From contig JAUIEC010000009.1 in the NCBI GenBank assembly GCA_030428945.1, positions 62,001 through 126,000 of the forward strand: 64,000 nt of DNA, written 5' to 3'. Position 1 is the first letter of the stretch; every line of letters begins with the position of its first letter. This document shows, piece by piece, positions 25,934-37,647 of the stretch. Below the pieces are notes generated by a model. The model made no database searches. It saw nothing but the letters and a program-made list of their open reading frames with translations, and was not told the DNA's origin. The stretch comes from Phycisphaerae bacterium. GTDB lineage: Bacteria > Planctomycetota > Phycisphaerae > UBA1845 > Fen-1342. The position numbers were made by a program, and so were the translations under genes.

Positions 25934-27136
25934 ATGGCCCGCACGGCGCATTTTGACTGTTTCAGTGGAATCGCCGGCGACATGACCGTGGCGGCCCTGA
26001 TCGATGCCGGCTGCCCGTTCGAACTGCTCGAAGAAGCGGTCGCCCAACTGCGACTGCCCGGCGTCTCGATCGCGACCGAGCAGGTCATGCGGCACGGCAT
26101 CGCGGCCCGGCGTTTCTGCGTCGAGATCGGCTCCGACGCGCCGCGCAAGCACCGCCACCTGCATCACATTGAAGACATCATCCGCGGGGCCGGGCTGAAC
26201 GAACACGTCGCCGACGAGGCCATCGAGGTCTTCCGCCGACTGGCCGAGGCCGAGGCGGCCGTTCACCAGACCACGCTGGAAAAGGTGCATTTTCACGAAG
26301 TCGGGGCCGACGATGCGATCGTCGACATCGTCTGCGCATGCGTCGCCCGCGAAGCGCTCAAGCTCGCCCACGTGACCGCTTCCCCCCTGGCGCCCGGCAA
26401 CGGCACGGTGACCTGCGCGCACGGCGTCATGCCCGTGCCGGCCCCGGCCACGGCCCGTCTGCTGGCGGGCGTCCCGCTGATGCAGACCGATGAGCAGGCC
26501 GAACTGACCACTCCGACCGGTGCGGCCCTGATCACGACCTGGACCCGCCGGTTCGGCCCGACGCCGTCGCTGCGGCTCGAGGCGACCGGCACCGGGACCG
26601 GCACGCGTGAGGGGCACACCCGCCCGAACCTGCTGCGGGTCCTGATCGGGACCGAGGTGGCCGGCGGCCCGGCGGGCGAGAGCGACGAGGTCGTCGTGCT
26701 GGAGACGCAACTGGACGACACGAGCGGGCAGATTCTCGGACACACGATCGATTTGCTGCTGACCGCGGGTGCGCTCGATGCGTTCATTGTGCCGATCATC
26801 ATGAAGAAGAGCCGTCCCGGCCAGCTTCTGACGGTGCTGGCGGCGGCGACGGACGTGCCGCGGATCGAGGACCTGATCTTCCGTGAGACCGGCACGTTCG
26901 GCATCCGGCGGACGACGGCCCGGCGGTCGACCCTCGATCGGTCGTTCGAGCAGGTCGACACCCCCTGGGGGCCGGTGCGGGTCAAGCTCGGGCGGCGGGG
27001 GGCTGCCCTCGTGCGGGCCTGGCCGGAATACGAGGACTGTGCCGCGCTGGCCCGCTCGGCCGGTGTGTCGCTGGAGCGTGTCCAGCGGGCGGCGTTGAGC
27101 GCTTACTGGCAGATGCAGGATGATGCTGGCGGCTGA
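25934..27136 (+). CDS. larC: nickel-pincer cofactor biosynthesis protein LarC
   Basis: The protein opens with HFDCFSGIAGDMTVAALIDAG, then the HRHLHHIEDIIRGAGL His-rich stretch, KVHFHEVGADDAIVDIV and ELTTPTGAALITTW, all LarC marks. LarC inserts nickel into the pyridinium-3,5-bisthiocarboxylic acid mononucleotide cofactor using CTP. The C-terminal part has ETQLDDTSGQILGHTIDLLL and PIIMKKSRPGQLLTVLA. At 400 residues it is full length and in one frame, unlike some species where larC is split by a frameshift. A GGAGG site precedes the ATG. larE is 15 kb away in this window; larB and the target racemase are not seen. Confidence 0.93.
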   Translation: MARTAHFDCFSGIAGDMTVAALIDAGCPFELLEEAVAQLRLPGVSIATEQVMRHGIAARRFCVEIGSDAPRKHRHLHHIEDIIRGAGLNEHVADEAIEVFRRLAEAEAAVHQTTLEKVHFHEVGADDAIVDIVCACVAREALKLAHVTASPLAPGNGTVTCAHGVMPVPAPATARLLAGVPLMQTDEQAELTTPTGAALITTWTRRFGPTPSLRLEATGTGTGTREGHTRPNLLRVLIGTEVAGGPAGESDEVVVLETQLDDTSGQILGHTIDLLLTAGALDAFIVPIIMKKSRPGQLLTVLAAATDVPRIEDLIFRETGTFGIRRTTARRSTLDRSFEQVDTPWGPVRVKLGRRGAALVRAWPEYEDCAALARSAGVSLERVQRAALSAYWQMQDDAGG

Positions 27137-27674
27137 CGGCAACATGGGGCAGGGGCTGGGCATGGTCGTCATGGTCCTGGCCGGCACGACCGTGATGCTG
27201 ATGATGCTGCGCCGCCACCAGTTCCGCCGGGTGACCGGCCGGGACGTGACCCGCGAACAGTTCGCCCGCCTGCGTGACCAGACCGAGGTGCGGAACTCGA
27301 TGGACACGCTGCTGCTGCAACTCGAGCAGTTGCAGCGCGAGATCAACGCGCAGCTCGATACGAAGTTCGCCCGCCTGGAAACCGTGATCCACGACGCGGA
27401 TCAGCGGATCGCCGAGTTGAAACGCCTGCGGAACGAACCCGTCGAACCCGCCGAACCACCCACGGTCCACCTGCAGCCCGAGCCGGAACTGCGGCCCGCG
27501 GCACCGGCACCACCGGCACCGGCACCATCCGCGCCGAACCCACCGCGAACCGAAGAGCAGCGGCGGGTCTTCGAACTGCATGACGCCGGGCGGACGCCGG
27601 TCGAGGTGGCCGAAGCGCTCGGCCTGCCGCTGGGCGAGGTGCAGGTGATGCTGCAGTTGCGCGGGTTCTCGTGA
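27120..27674 (+). CDS. membrane-anchored coiled-coil protein with Pro-rich linker and C-terminal HTH-like end
   Basis: A single N-terminal membrane segment (GLGMVVMVLAGTTVMLMML) is followed by a coiled coil (about 45-100, with LLLQLEQLQREINAQLDTKFARLETVI), then a Pro/Ala linker of short PAP repeats and a small C-terminal helical domain RVFELHDAGRTPVEVAEALGLPLGEVQVML, which looks like a truncated helix-turn-helix. This layout resembles DUF6115/SwrB-like proteins, but the match is only by architecture. It overlaps the larC end by 17 bases. Confidence 0.6.
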   Translation: MMLAADGNMGQGLGMVVMVLAGTTVMLMMLRRHQFRRVTGRDVTREQFARLRDQTEVRNSMDTLLLQLEQLQREINAQLDTKFARLETVIHDADQRIAELKRLRNEPVEPAEPPTVHLQPEPELRPAAPAPPAPAPSAPNPPRTEEQRRVFELHDAGRTPVEVAEALGLPLGEVQVMLQLRGFS

Positions 27675-27821
27675 CCGCGGTCCGCGGCCGCCGGCCGGTC
27701 GAAGACAGGACCAGCCCGGTCGCCCTGCCTGCTCGACCTGGAGCCTGCGCCGTGACGCCTGAATCCTGAATCCGGTATGCTATGGTCCGCGTGCATGGAC
27801 CACCTCGTTGCCGGTGCCGGA

Positions 27822-28346
27822 ATGACAGATCAGGTTTCACCTTCAGCAGAATCCGTCTCGCCCGGCGAGGCCTACGCGGCCGCCGTCGGGAAGGTGATCC
27901 GGCTGCACAACCTGCTGATCTTCGTGGTGTTCCTGGTCGGGCTGATCTGTCTCGGGATCACGCAGGCCCGCGGCGGGGGCGCCGATCTGCCGGTCTGGGC
28001 GACGAACCTGCTGATCACCGTGCGGATCGCGCTGCCGATCCTGGCGCTGGTGCTGACCGCGGTGTACACCTCTCGCGGCTGGGACCAGGCCGCGGCCAGC
28101 GGGGCCGGACCGCAGGCGATCTTCGAGCTCTACCAGCGGTTGCGGCTGTTGTCGATGTCCCTGCTGGCCTTCGCCGGCGTCTTCGCGGCCGTCTGCCTGG
28201 TGGTCGGGAACACCAGGGGTGATCTGCTGCTGCTGCTGCTGCCGTTCGGGCTGCTGATCCTGACCCGCCCCAGCCTGGCCGGCTTCGTCTACCTGGTGCA
28301 GGGCATTCGGAACAGTGCGGCGGAAGACGCCGAACCGGGAGACTAG
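27822..28346 (+). CDS. four-helix membrane protein of unknown function
   Basis: The 174 residues contain about four membrane segments: NLLIFVVFLVGLICLGI, ITVRIALPILALVLTAV, SMSLLAFAGVFAAVCLVV and LLLLLLPFGLLILTRPSLAG. No catalytic motif or family mark is visible. The ATG at 27822 is used; an upstream ATG at 27795 is also possible. A TATGCT at 27776-27781 is a weak candidate -10. It converges with the CPBP protease gene through a spacer with an inverted repeat. Confidence 0.5.
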   Translation: MTDQVSPSAESVSPGEAYAAAVGKVIRLHNLLIFVVFLVGLICLGITQARGGGADLPVWATNLLITVRIALPILALVLTAVYTSRGWDQAAASGAGPQAIFELYQRLRLLSMSLLAFAGVFAAVCLVVGNTRGDLLLLLLPFGLLILTRPSLAGFVYLVQGIRNSAAEDAEPGD

Positions 28347-28380
28347 GTCGTGTTTGACGGATGCAGATGACTGCCAAGGT

Positions 28381-28503
28381 GTGAAAAGGTGGAAATGTGA
28401 AGGAGTGAAAGAGGCGGTTTCGTGACGTTCTTACCTCTTTCACCCTTTCACTTGTTCACTCTTTCACCCTCTCACCCTTTCACCCTTTCACTCTTTCACT
28501 ACT
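28381..28503. repeat. inverted GTGAAAGAG / CTTTCACCC arrays between convergent genes
   Basis: A purine run with GTGAAAGAG-type units (about 28381-28420) faces a pyrimidine run of CTTTCACYC units (28434-28503). The two halves are inverted copies and could form a long hairpin. Because the flanking genes converge, it is placed like a bidirectional terminator, although it has no T-tract. Confidence 0.7.
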
Positions 28504-28588
28504 TTCGCGGTGGCAACAACGCGCTTGGATCCATCAAGCAGAACCCAGGGGCCTCCGGTGAGGAACCCGGTTCCCTGTCCTGCTCGAC

Positions 28589-29422
28589 TCACTCGCTCAG
28601 TTGTTTCAGCAGGTCCGTGTTTTCCTGCAGGTAGCGGAACAGGCGAAGTTGCATGAAGTCGAACAGGCAGTGGGCGACGACCACGGCCAGCAGGCTGCGG
28701 GTCAGGACGAACGCCGTGCCGAGCACGATGCCCACGCCGGCGATCTGGAACGTCGCGGTCAGTCCCTGCGGGTAGTGCAGCGATCCGAACAGGACGGCGG
28801 CCAGCAGGATCGCGACCGGCCAGCTTCCGGTCAGCCGCCGCAGGTACGGCAGCATCAGGGCCCGAAAGAGGATCTCCTCGTGCAGCGCCACCGGGATCAG
28901 CAGCAGGAAGGCCGGGACCGGATCGGTCGGCATCGGCGCGGCGAACTCGAACCGCTGGGTCAGTTCCTGGCGGGCGGTCTCCTCGCCGGCCGCCAGCATC
29001 GCGGGCAGCCCGATGACCAGCATCGTCACGTAGCAGGCGGCGATGATGAACGGGACGGTCAGGATCTGCCAGCCGAACAGGTGCCCGGGCCGCACGCCGA
29101 AGCCCTCGGCCGCCTGGCGATGCCGGTCCGCGAGGTAGCCGAGCAGCATCATCGCGACGATCGCCTCGGCCCACTTGGTGACCGTCAGGAACGGGCCGAT
29201 GTCGCCCTCGGGGGCGCCCATCTCCCGCAGGTAGCCGAAGGCGGCGAACAGGCTCGGCAGGAACGGACCGACGACGCCGACCACGACCACCAGGGCCAGG
29301 TCCAGCCCGGCCGCCCGGGGCGTCAGGTCCGGCAGGTGCATCGGGTCGAGCGGCGTCGGGGGCGGCGCACCGGCGTGTTCGGCGGGGCGGGCGCGGACCG
29401 GCGTTGACGGAGAACTGCTCAA
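28589..29422 (-). CDS. CPBP family intramembrane glutamic endopeptidase (CAAX protease-like)
   Basis: The CPBP motif EEILFRALMLPYLRR (about residues 175-190), the HYPQG His (about 215) and the HCLFDF box near the C-terminus supply the expected Glu, Arg and His residues. Seven to eight hydrophobic segments are present. These membrane peptidases process prenylated peptides or, in bacteria, bacteriocin and other small peptides; the target here is unknown. The TTG start at 29422 is preferred because AGAGGG sits six bases upstream. Upstream DNA belongs to the divergent promoter region. Confidence 0.82.
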   Translation of the reverse strand: MSSSPSTPVRARPAEHAGAPPPTPLDPMHLPDLTPRAAGLDLALVVVVGVVGPFLPSLFAAFGYLREMGAPEGDIGPFLTVTKWAEAIVAMMLLGYLADRHRQAAEGFGVRPGHLFGWQILTVPFIIAACYVTMLVIGLPAMLAAGEETARQELTQRFEFAAPMPTDPVPAFLLLIPVALHEEILFRALMLPYLRRLTGSWPVAILLAAVLFGSLHYPQGLTATFQIAGVGIVLGTAFVLTRSLLAVVVAHCLFDFMQLRLFRYLQENTDLLKQLSE

Positions 29423-29450
29423 GATCGTCCCTCTCTCAGCCGGATGCCCG

Positions 29451-29478
29451 TTGGCGCACGGCACGCGACCCGGATAAT
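29451..29478 (+). promoter_or_regulatory. candidate promoter for the gene at 29535
   Basis: TTGGCG (29451-29456) is separated by 16 bases from GATAAT (29473-29478), giving a leader of about 50 bases before the ATG. Confidence 0.5.
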
Positions 29479-29534
29479 ACCTCTTTCGGCCGTACCGCGT
29501 TGCGACGGTCAGCCAACCTCGAACGGGAAAGAGC

Positions 29535-32553
<3,019 letters not shown>

Positions 32554-32554
<1 letters not shown>

Positions 32555-33321
32555 TGCCGACCTCCCCGACGATTGACTCGCAGGAACTGCTCGGCGTGCC
32601 CCGCGCGGCCCTGCCGCGGCACATCGCGATCATCATGGACGGCAACGGCCGCTGGGCCAGGCAGCGCAACCTGCCCCGGATCGAAGGGCACCGCAGCGCC
32701 GGACAGGCCGTCCGCGACACGATCCGGCACGCCGCCCGGCTCGGCATCGAGTGCATGACGCTCTACAGCTTCAGCCGCGAGAACTGGAAGCGTCCGGCCG
32801 ACGAAGTCAACGCCCTGATGGCCCTCTACGCCCAGTACCTGGCCGACAACCGCGCCGAGATCATGGACAACGACCTGCGCCTGCGGCATGTCGGGCGCAG
32901 CGACCGCCTGCCGGCCAGCGTGCTGAACGAACTGAACCGGACCGCCGAACTGTCGGCCAACAACCAGGGCATGCACCTGTGCCTGGCGCTGGACTACGGT
33001 TCGCGGACCGAACTCGTCGACGCGGTCCAGGCCATCGCCCGGCGCGTGCTGGCCGGCGAGGTCCGGCCCGAGCAGATCGACGAGGCCCTGATCGACAACA
33101 GCCTGTACACGGCCGGCCTGCCCGACCCCGACCTGGTGATCCGCACGGCCGGGCAGTTGCGCCTGAGCAACTTCCTGCTGTGGCAGATCAGCTACGCGGA
33201 ACTGTACGTAACCGACACGCTCTGGCCGGACTTCCGGATCGATCATCTGAACGACGCGCTGCGTTCGTTCGCAGGACGGGAGCGCCGCTACGGAGACGTG
33301 GCGCCGGCGCCGGCGCGGTAG
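32554..33321 (+). CDS. uppS: isoprenyl transferase (undecaprenyl diphosphate synthase family)
   Basis: A cis-prenyltransferase that makes the undecaprenyl carrier lipid. Motifs: IAIIMDGNGRWARQRNLPRIEGH with the catalytic Asp, TLYSFSRENWKRPADEV, ALDYGSRTELVDAV, and PDPDLVIRTAGQLRLSNFLLWQISYAELY near the C-terminus. The DLVIRT-G-RLSNFLLWQ motif and the length of 255 are typical. It is followed six bases later by cdsA, the order found in the bacterial uppS-cdsA-dxr-rseP cluster; dxr and rseP do not follow here. Confidence 0.96.
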
Positions 33322-33327
33322 GGCGGC

Positions 33328-34266
33328 GTGCTTCGCAATCGTCTGATCTCGGGCTTTTCGCTGGCCGGCGTCGTGATGGTGCTGCTGGTGCTGGACGCCG
33401 TCCTGGGGCACGCGCCGAGCCTGCCGCTGCTGGGACTGGATCCGCCGCTGAGCACCTGGCTGCGGCACGGCCTGTTCCCGACGGTGCTCGTGACCGTGCT
33501 GACGGCCCTGCTGACCCGCGAACTGATCCACCTGGCGCACCTGCAGGGCTACCGGCCGCTGCGGTTCGAGTCGCAGTTCTTCGCGATCGGCCTCGTGCTG
33601 GGTCCGTACCTGTCCTACAACCTGAAAGAGAACGGGCTGTTCTACGACGAGTCGTGGAGCGGACTCTGGCTGACGATCGCGCTGGCCTACGCCTTCGTCA
33701 TGCAGGCGGTGCGGCGCGGCACCGAGGGCGTGATGATCAATCTCGCGACGACGATGTTCATCATCTTCTACGCCGGCGGCCTGGGCGGATACCTGACCAA
33801 GCTGCGGATGGAAGTCGGCGGCAGCCAGGGCGCGGTGCTGCTGCTCTACAGCATGTTCGTCGTCAAGATGACCGACGTCGGCGCGTACTTCACCGGCCGC
33901 CTGCTTGGCCGCAACAAGTTCATCCCGTGGCTGAGCCCGAAGAAGACCTGGGAAGGCGTCATCGGCGGCGTGGTCGTGGCCGGGCTGACCAGCGTCGGAC
34001 TCGGGCACCTGGCCAGCGGCTACGACTGGCTGCCGGGCTACGCCCTGGTGGGGCACACCTGGTACCTGCTCGGCTTCGGCGTCGTGATGGCGACCTTCTC
34101 GATCGCCGGCGACCTGGCCGGCTCGCTGCTGAAGCGCGACGCGGCCGTGAAGGACTCGAGCCAGATGATCCCCGGAATGGGCGGGGTGCTCGACATCTTC
34201 GACTCACCCCTGCTGGCCGCCCCGGCCGCCTGGTTCTTCTGGACCCGCCTGGCGCCATTGCTCTGA
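33328..34266 (+). CDS. cdsA: phosphatidate cytidylyltransferase
   Basis: Eight hydrophobic segments with a C-terminal signature around residues 265-295: LKRDAAVKDSSQMIPGMGGVLDIFDS. The KRD, KD and GMGGVLD residues fit the CDS signature, with M replacing the usual His in PGHGG and I at the D-R position. It makes CDP-diacylglycerol, the substrate of PssA encoded 6 kb downstream. The start is GTG, four bases after the uppS stop region. It is followed by a long inverted purine/pyrimidine repeat. Confidence 0.92.
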   Translation: MLRNRLISGFSLAGVVMVLLVLDAVLGHAPSLPLLGLDPPLSTWLRHGLFPTVLVTVLTALLTRELIHLAHLQGYRPLRFESQFFAIGLVLGPYLSYNLKENGLFYDESWSGLWLTIALAYAFVMQAVRRGTEGVMINLATTMFIIFYAGGLGGYLTKLRMEVGGSQGAVLLLYSMFVVKMTDVGAYFTGRLLGRNKFIPWLSPKKTWEGVIGGVVVAGLTSVGLGHLASGYDWLPGYALVGHTWYLLGFGVVMATFSIAGDLAGSLLKRDAAVKDSSQMIPGMGGVLDIFDSPLLAAPAAWFFWTRLAPLL

Positions 34267-34267
34267 A

Positions 34268-34380
34268 GACAGGGAGCGAGGGAGTAAGGGAGCCAGGGAG
34301 CAAGAACGAGGGACCGCCCGCGGGCGGAGCCTTCGTTCCCTCCTCGCTCCCTTGCTCCCTTGCTCCCTTGCTCCCTCAGG
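34268..34380. repeat. long inverted repeat of GGGAGCRA and TCCCTTGC arrays
   Basis: Purine octamers (34268-34310) are followed by a palindromic centre CCGCCCGCGGGCGG, then pyrimidine octamers (34331-34379). The halves are inverted copies, so the DNA or RNA can fold into a hairpin of about 110 bases. It begins three bases after the cdsA stop. The remaining spacer, 34381-34557, holds no gene I can support. Confidence 0.85.
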
Positions 34381-34557
34381 ACCTTTGGTGTACAACCCGC
34401 CTGCGGTCTGAAAAGCCTGTCGAAAACTCATCAGCGTCATTGCTTCCATGGAGGGAAGAGATGTCGTTTCCGTTTCGCTCCTGCCCTGGCGGTGCAACCC
34501 GCGGTTGTCCGCTGTCCTGTCGCCTGATGTCCGCTGTCGTCGATTCGTGGTGCGCTC

Positions 34558-35826
34558 ATGCAGGCTGAGTCGCTGGCGGCCGCCGTTGCCGCTGCGGACG
34601 GTCGGCACATGCTGATCGTCGAGGATGATCTCGACAACCGCGAACTGCTCCGCGAACTCGTCCTGCGGGACGGCTACCAGGCGACGGCCGTCGGCGACGG
34701 CCAGAGCGCGCTGAACGTGCTGGCCACCGGGGCGGTCGACGCGATGCTGCTGGACATCGACATGCCCGGAACGGACGGCTTCGACGTGCTCCGCGCCGCG
34801 CGGGCCGCCCATTCCCCCAGCATGCTGCCGATCATCATGATCACCGGGATGGCCGCCCGGAAACACGTGGTTGAAGCGCTGCAACTGGGCGCCAACGACT
34901 ACGTCGTCAAGCCGTTCGATGCCGGCGTCGTCTCGGCCCGCCTGCGGATGCAACTGACGCTCAAGGAAGCCTACGACCAGATCCTTGATCTCGAACAGGA
35001 CCTGGAACGCAAGAACGCCGCCCTGCAGCAGGCCAACCGCCACCTGGAAGTGGCCTACCAGCACATCAAGGCCGACCTGCACTCGGCCGCCCGCGTGCAG
35101 CAGGCCCTGCTGCCGACCAGCGTCCCCGAGGTGCCGGGACTCGAAGTCACCTGGTTCTATCGCCCCTGCGACGAACTGGCCGGCGACAGCCTGAACGTCT
35201 TTCAACTCGACGAGGACACCGTCGGAACCTACCTGCTCGATGTCAGCGGACACGGCGTCCGGGCCGCGCTGCTTTCGGTGGCCGTCGCCCGGGCCCTGCA
35301 GCCCGTGCCGGGCCGCCCGTCGCTGGTCTGCCAGCCCGGCGCCGACGGGGCCATCCGGCCGACGCCGCCGGCGGTCGTGGCCGAGGAACTGAACCGCCGT
35401 TTCCCGCTCGAGGACGACGCGGCCCAGTACTTCACGCTGCTGTACGGGACCTACAACACGCGCTCGCGGACGTTCGAGTACGTCTGCGCCGGGCACCCGG
35501 CCCCGCTGTACCTGCCGCGCGGCGAAGCGCCGCGGCAACTGAATCATCGCGGGATCGCGGTCGGACTCGTGCCGGAACCCGCTTACGAGAACGGCCGCGT
35601 GCGCCTGCGTGCCGGCGATCGCCTGTACGTCTACTCCGACGGACTCGACGAGATCGGGGCGGCCCGGGATCGTTACGGCGTGCAGCGGATCATGGGACAA
35701 CTCGACGCGGCCCGGCAGTCGGCTCTGCCCGAGAGCCTGACCCGGGTGGTCAGCGCAGCCGAGGACTGGGCCGGGCACGGGTTCGACGACGACGTTTCCG
35801 CACTGGCCCTCGAAGTCACCGCGTAG
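34558..35826 (+). CDS. response regulator with PP2C-type (SpoIIE/RsbU) phosphatase output
   Basis: A receiver domain occupies residues 15-130, with IVEDDLDN, the phosphoacceptor Asp in LLDIDMPGTDG (about residue 66) and VVKPFD. A coiled-coil linker (LDLEQDLERKNAALQQANRHLEVAY) leads into a SpoIIE-like phosphatase domain with VQQALLPTSVPEVPG, DELAGDSLNVF, DVSGHGVRAALLSVAVA and DGLDEIGAARDRYG. Such proteins dephosphorylate anti-anti-sigma factors when the receiver is phosphorylated. No cognate kinase or anti-sigma pair lies next to it. The ATG at 34558 has no strong ribosome site. Confidence 0.9.
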   Translation: MQAESLAAAVAAADGRHMLIVEDDLDNRELLRELVLRDGYQATAVGDGQSALNVLATGAVDAMLLDIDMPGTDGFDVLRAARAAHSPSMLPIIMITGMAARKHVVEALQLGANDYVVKPFDAGVVSARLRMQLTLKEAYDQILDLEQDLERKNAALQQANRHLEVAYQHIKADLHSAARVQQALLPTSVPEVPGLEVTWFYRPCDELAGDSLNVFQLDEDTVGTYLLDVSGHGVRAALLSVAVARALQPVPGRPSLVCQPGADGAIRPTPPAVVAEELNRRFPLEDDAAQYFTLLYGTYNTRSRTFEYVCAGHPAPLYLPRGEAPRQLNHRGIAVGLVPEPAYENGRVRLRAGDRLYVYSDGLDEIGAARDRYGVQRIMGQLDAARQSALPESLTRVVSAAEDWAGHGFDDDVSALALEVTA

Positions 35827-35858
35827 CGCTCCGCCGGTCGGCGGAATCGACTCGCGCG

Positions 35859-35919
35859 GAGAAGACCCTGCGCAAGAGCTCAAGAGCAGCGGCACCCTCG
35901 CTCCCTCGCTCCCTGTTCG
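35859..35919. repeat. stem-loop module and TCCC array before arsS
   Basis: A variant AGAAGACCCTGCGCAAGAGC...GAGCAGCGGCACC stem-loop (35859-35895) runs into three CTCCCTCG octamers (35897-35919) that end at the base before the minus-strand arsS stop. Confidence 0.65.
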
Positions 35920-36954
35920 CTACTCCACCGCGCCGCCGCAGCTCGAGCCCGCGCCGGCCGTGCAGCCGTAGCAGTGGTTGCCGATCGCGATCGGAGCCTG
36001 GTGCAGGGCTTCGGGGCGGAAGTCGGCGATGTGCCGCGGCAGGCCGGCGGGCAGGCCGAGTTGCATCTGCTGGTTGAAGTCGCAGTCGTGCAGCGTGCCG
36101 TCCCAGCCGACGCTGAGCGTGTCGCGGCACATCACGCCGCGGGCCGCGGCCGGGTTGAAGGCGGCCTGCAGTCGCTGCATGTATTCGTCGAAGTTGCCGC
36201 TCTCGAGCAGGTACTCGAGGTAGCGGTTGATCGGCATGTTCGTGATCGTGAACAGGTGGTTGAACCGCACGTCGTGGCGCTGCGCCAGTTCGCGGCGGAA
36301 GTCGCGTTCGATCGCCTCCTGGCGGGGCGGCAGGAACGCGCCGACCGGGTTGTAGACCAGGTTCAGCTTCAGGCGCCCGTCCGCGGCGCCGTAACCGGCC
36401 GCGTTCAGGCGACGGAGCCCCTCGATCGACTTCTCGAAGACGCCGTCGCCGCGCTGCGCGTCGGTCTGGCGGGCCTGGAAGTACGGCAGGCTGGCGACCA
36501 CCTCGACCTGGTGCCCGGCCAGGAAGTCGACCAGGTCGTGCTGGCCGCGGACCAGCAGGATCGTCAGGTTGCAGCGATCGATGACAGCCCGGCCGCGGGC
36601 CCGGACCTGTTCGACGAGCCAGCGGAAGTCGGGATTCAGTTCGGGGGCGCCGCCGGTCAGGTCGACCACTTCGAACGGCGCGGCGTCGAGCGCGGCGAGG
36701 CAGTGGGTCATCGTTTCGCGGGTCATGATCTCGGTGCGATCCGGCCCGGCGTCGACGTGGCAGTGCCGGCAGACCTGGTTGCACATCTTGCCGACGTTGA
36801 TCTGCAGCACCCGCGGCGACGTCCGCGTCAACGGGTCGAGCCCGATCGCCCGCAAGGTCGATGCGAACGACGGGACCGGACTGCGCGCGAGCACGTCCAA
36901 CTGCTGCGACAGCACCGAGAGGGCGTGACGACGTTGCACCAGGCTTTCAGTCAC
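35920..36954 (-). CDS. arsS: arsenosugar biosynthesis-type radical SAM protein ArsS
   Basis: The radical SAM cluster CNQVCRHC (C-x3-C-x2-C, about residues 57-64) follows the family start LQINVGKMCNQVCRHCHVDAGPDR in pieces. Next are VDLTGGAPELNP, RCNLTILLVRGQ and the C-terminal domain with FNHLFTITNMPINRYLEYL, CRDTLSVGWDGTLHDCDFNQQM and a Cys-rich end CYGCTAGAGSSCGG, the DUF3641 pattern of ArsS. ArsS joins a deoxyadenosyl group to dimethylarsenical in oxo-arsenosugar synthesis. The GTG start has AAGGA upstream. 344 residues. Its usual partner is at 37160-37492; ArsM is not present in the window. Confidence 0.9.
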   Translation of the reverse strand: MTESLVQRRHALSVLSQQLDVLARSPVPSFASTLRAIGLDPLTRTSPRVLQINVGKMCNQVCRHCHVDAGPDRTEIMTRETMTHCLAALDAAPFEVVDLTGGAPELNPDFRWLVEQVRARGRAVIDRCNLTILLVRGQHDLVDFLAGHQVEVVASLPYFQARQTDAQRGDGVFEKSIEGLRRLNAAGYGAADGRLKLNLVYNPVGAFLPPRQEAIERDFRRELAQRHDVRFNHLFTITNMPINRYLEYLLESGNFDEYMQRLQAAFNPAAARGVMCRDTLSVGWDGTLHDCDFNQQMQLGLPAGLPRHIADFRPEALHQAPIAIGNHCYGCTAGAGSSCGGAVE

Positions 36955-36975
36955 GGAGAATCCTTATTGCCAAGG

Positions 36976-37022
36976 GAGCGAGGGAGCAAGGGATCGAGGG
37001 AGCCCGGGAGCCAGGGGGAAAG
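36976..37022. repeat. GGGAGCGA array between arsS and its partner gene
   Basis: Five to six purine octamers lie just upstream of the arsS start. With the pyrimidine array at 37118-37155 they form an inverted pair. Confidence 0.7.
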
Positions 37023-37060
37023 GGGACGGTGGCGGGCTGGGAATCGTGAACCGGAGGCTC

Positions 37061-37155
37061 GTGCCACGGCTCTGGTGCCATTTCTCTTGAGCAGTGTCTT
37101 CTCCGGCCTCCTCTGCTCTCGCTCCCTCGTTCCCTTGTTCCCTCGCTTCCTCCCC
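37061..37155. repeat. inverted stem-loop module and TCCC array
   Basis: The CACTGCTC stem-loop module is present here in reverse orientation (37061-37106: GTGCCACGGCTC...TTGAGCAGTGTCTTCT) followed by pyrimidine units (37118-37155) that end just before the stop of the carboxymuconolactone decarboxylase-like gene. Confidence 0.65.
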
Positions 37156-37159
37156 CGCA

Positions 37160-37492
37160 TCACATGCTCAGCTTGTCGGTCGTGTTGCGCATCTGCACGC
37201 CGTGGACCAGAGCGGCCCCGCCCTTGATGGCGGCCGCGACGTGGACCGCCTCGGTCATCTGGGCCGGGTTGCTGCCCTGTTCGAGGCAACTGCGGGTGTA
37301 GGCGTCGATACAGTAGGGGCACTGTTCGCTGTGTGCGACGGCCAGGGCGATCAGGGCCTTTTCGCGGGCGCTCAGCGCGCCCTCGGCGAAGACCGACTCG
37401 TACCAGCCGAAGAACTTCTCGGCCAGTTCCGGAGCATCCCGTCCGATCTCGGCGAACTTCCCGAGATCCTCCGACCGGTAGTAGTCACCCAC
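37160..37492 (-). CDS. arsenosugar biosynthesis-associated peroxidase-like protein (AhpD/CMD fold)
   Basis: This 110-residue protein has the CMD/AhpD core with a CxxC redox pair in HSEQCPYCIDAYTRSCLEQG and the helix EAVHVAAAIKGGAALVHGVQM. The length and sequence match the small CMD protein that accompanies arsS in many bacteria. Its biochemical role is undetermined; a redox role is inferred from the CxxC. The GTG start is chosen because GAGGAG lies seven bases upstream. It is 205 bases upstream of arsS, separated by repeats. Confidence 0.85.
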   Translation of the reverse strand: MGDYYRSEDLGKFAEIGRDAPELAEKFFGWYESVFAEGALSAREKALIALAVAHSEQCPYCIDAYTRSCLEQGSNPAQMTEAVHVAAAIKGGAALVHGVQMRNTTDKLSM

Positions 37493-37647
37493 GATGCATC
37501 TCCTCAACAGGTCAACCCGGATCGGCCCGCGATATTCCCGGCTGCGCTGGTCAACACGTGAAAGTGTGAAAGCGTACAGGAGGAGTCGCGGCCGGTCGGA
37601 GCGACACGGGCGGGGCCGGCCGCCTCCGGTTCCCTCACCGCGCGCCC

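Noticed and set aside
28381..28503. Standard intrinsic terminator
   Set aside because: The hairpin arms are long purine/pyrimidine arrays without a T-tract, so it was recorded as a repeat.
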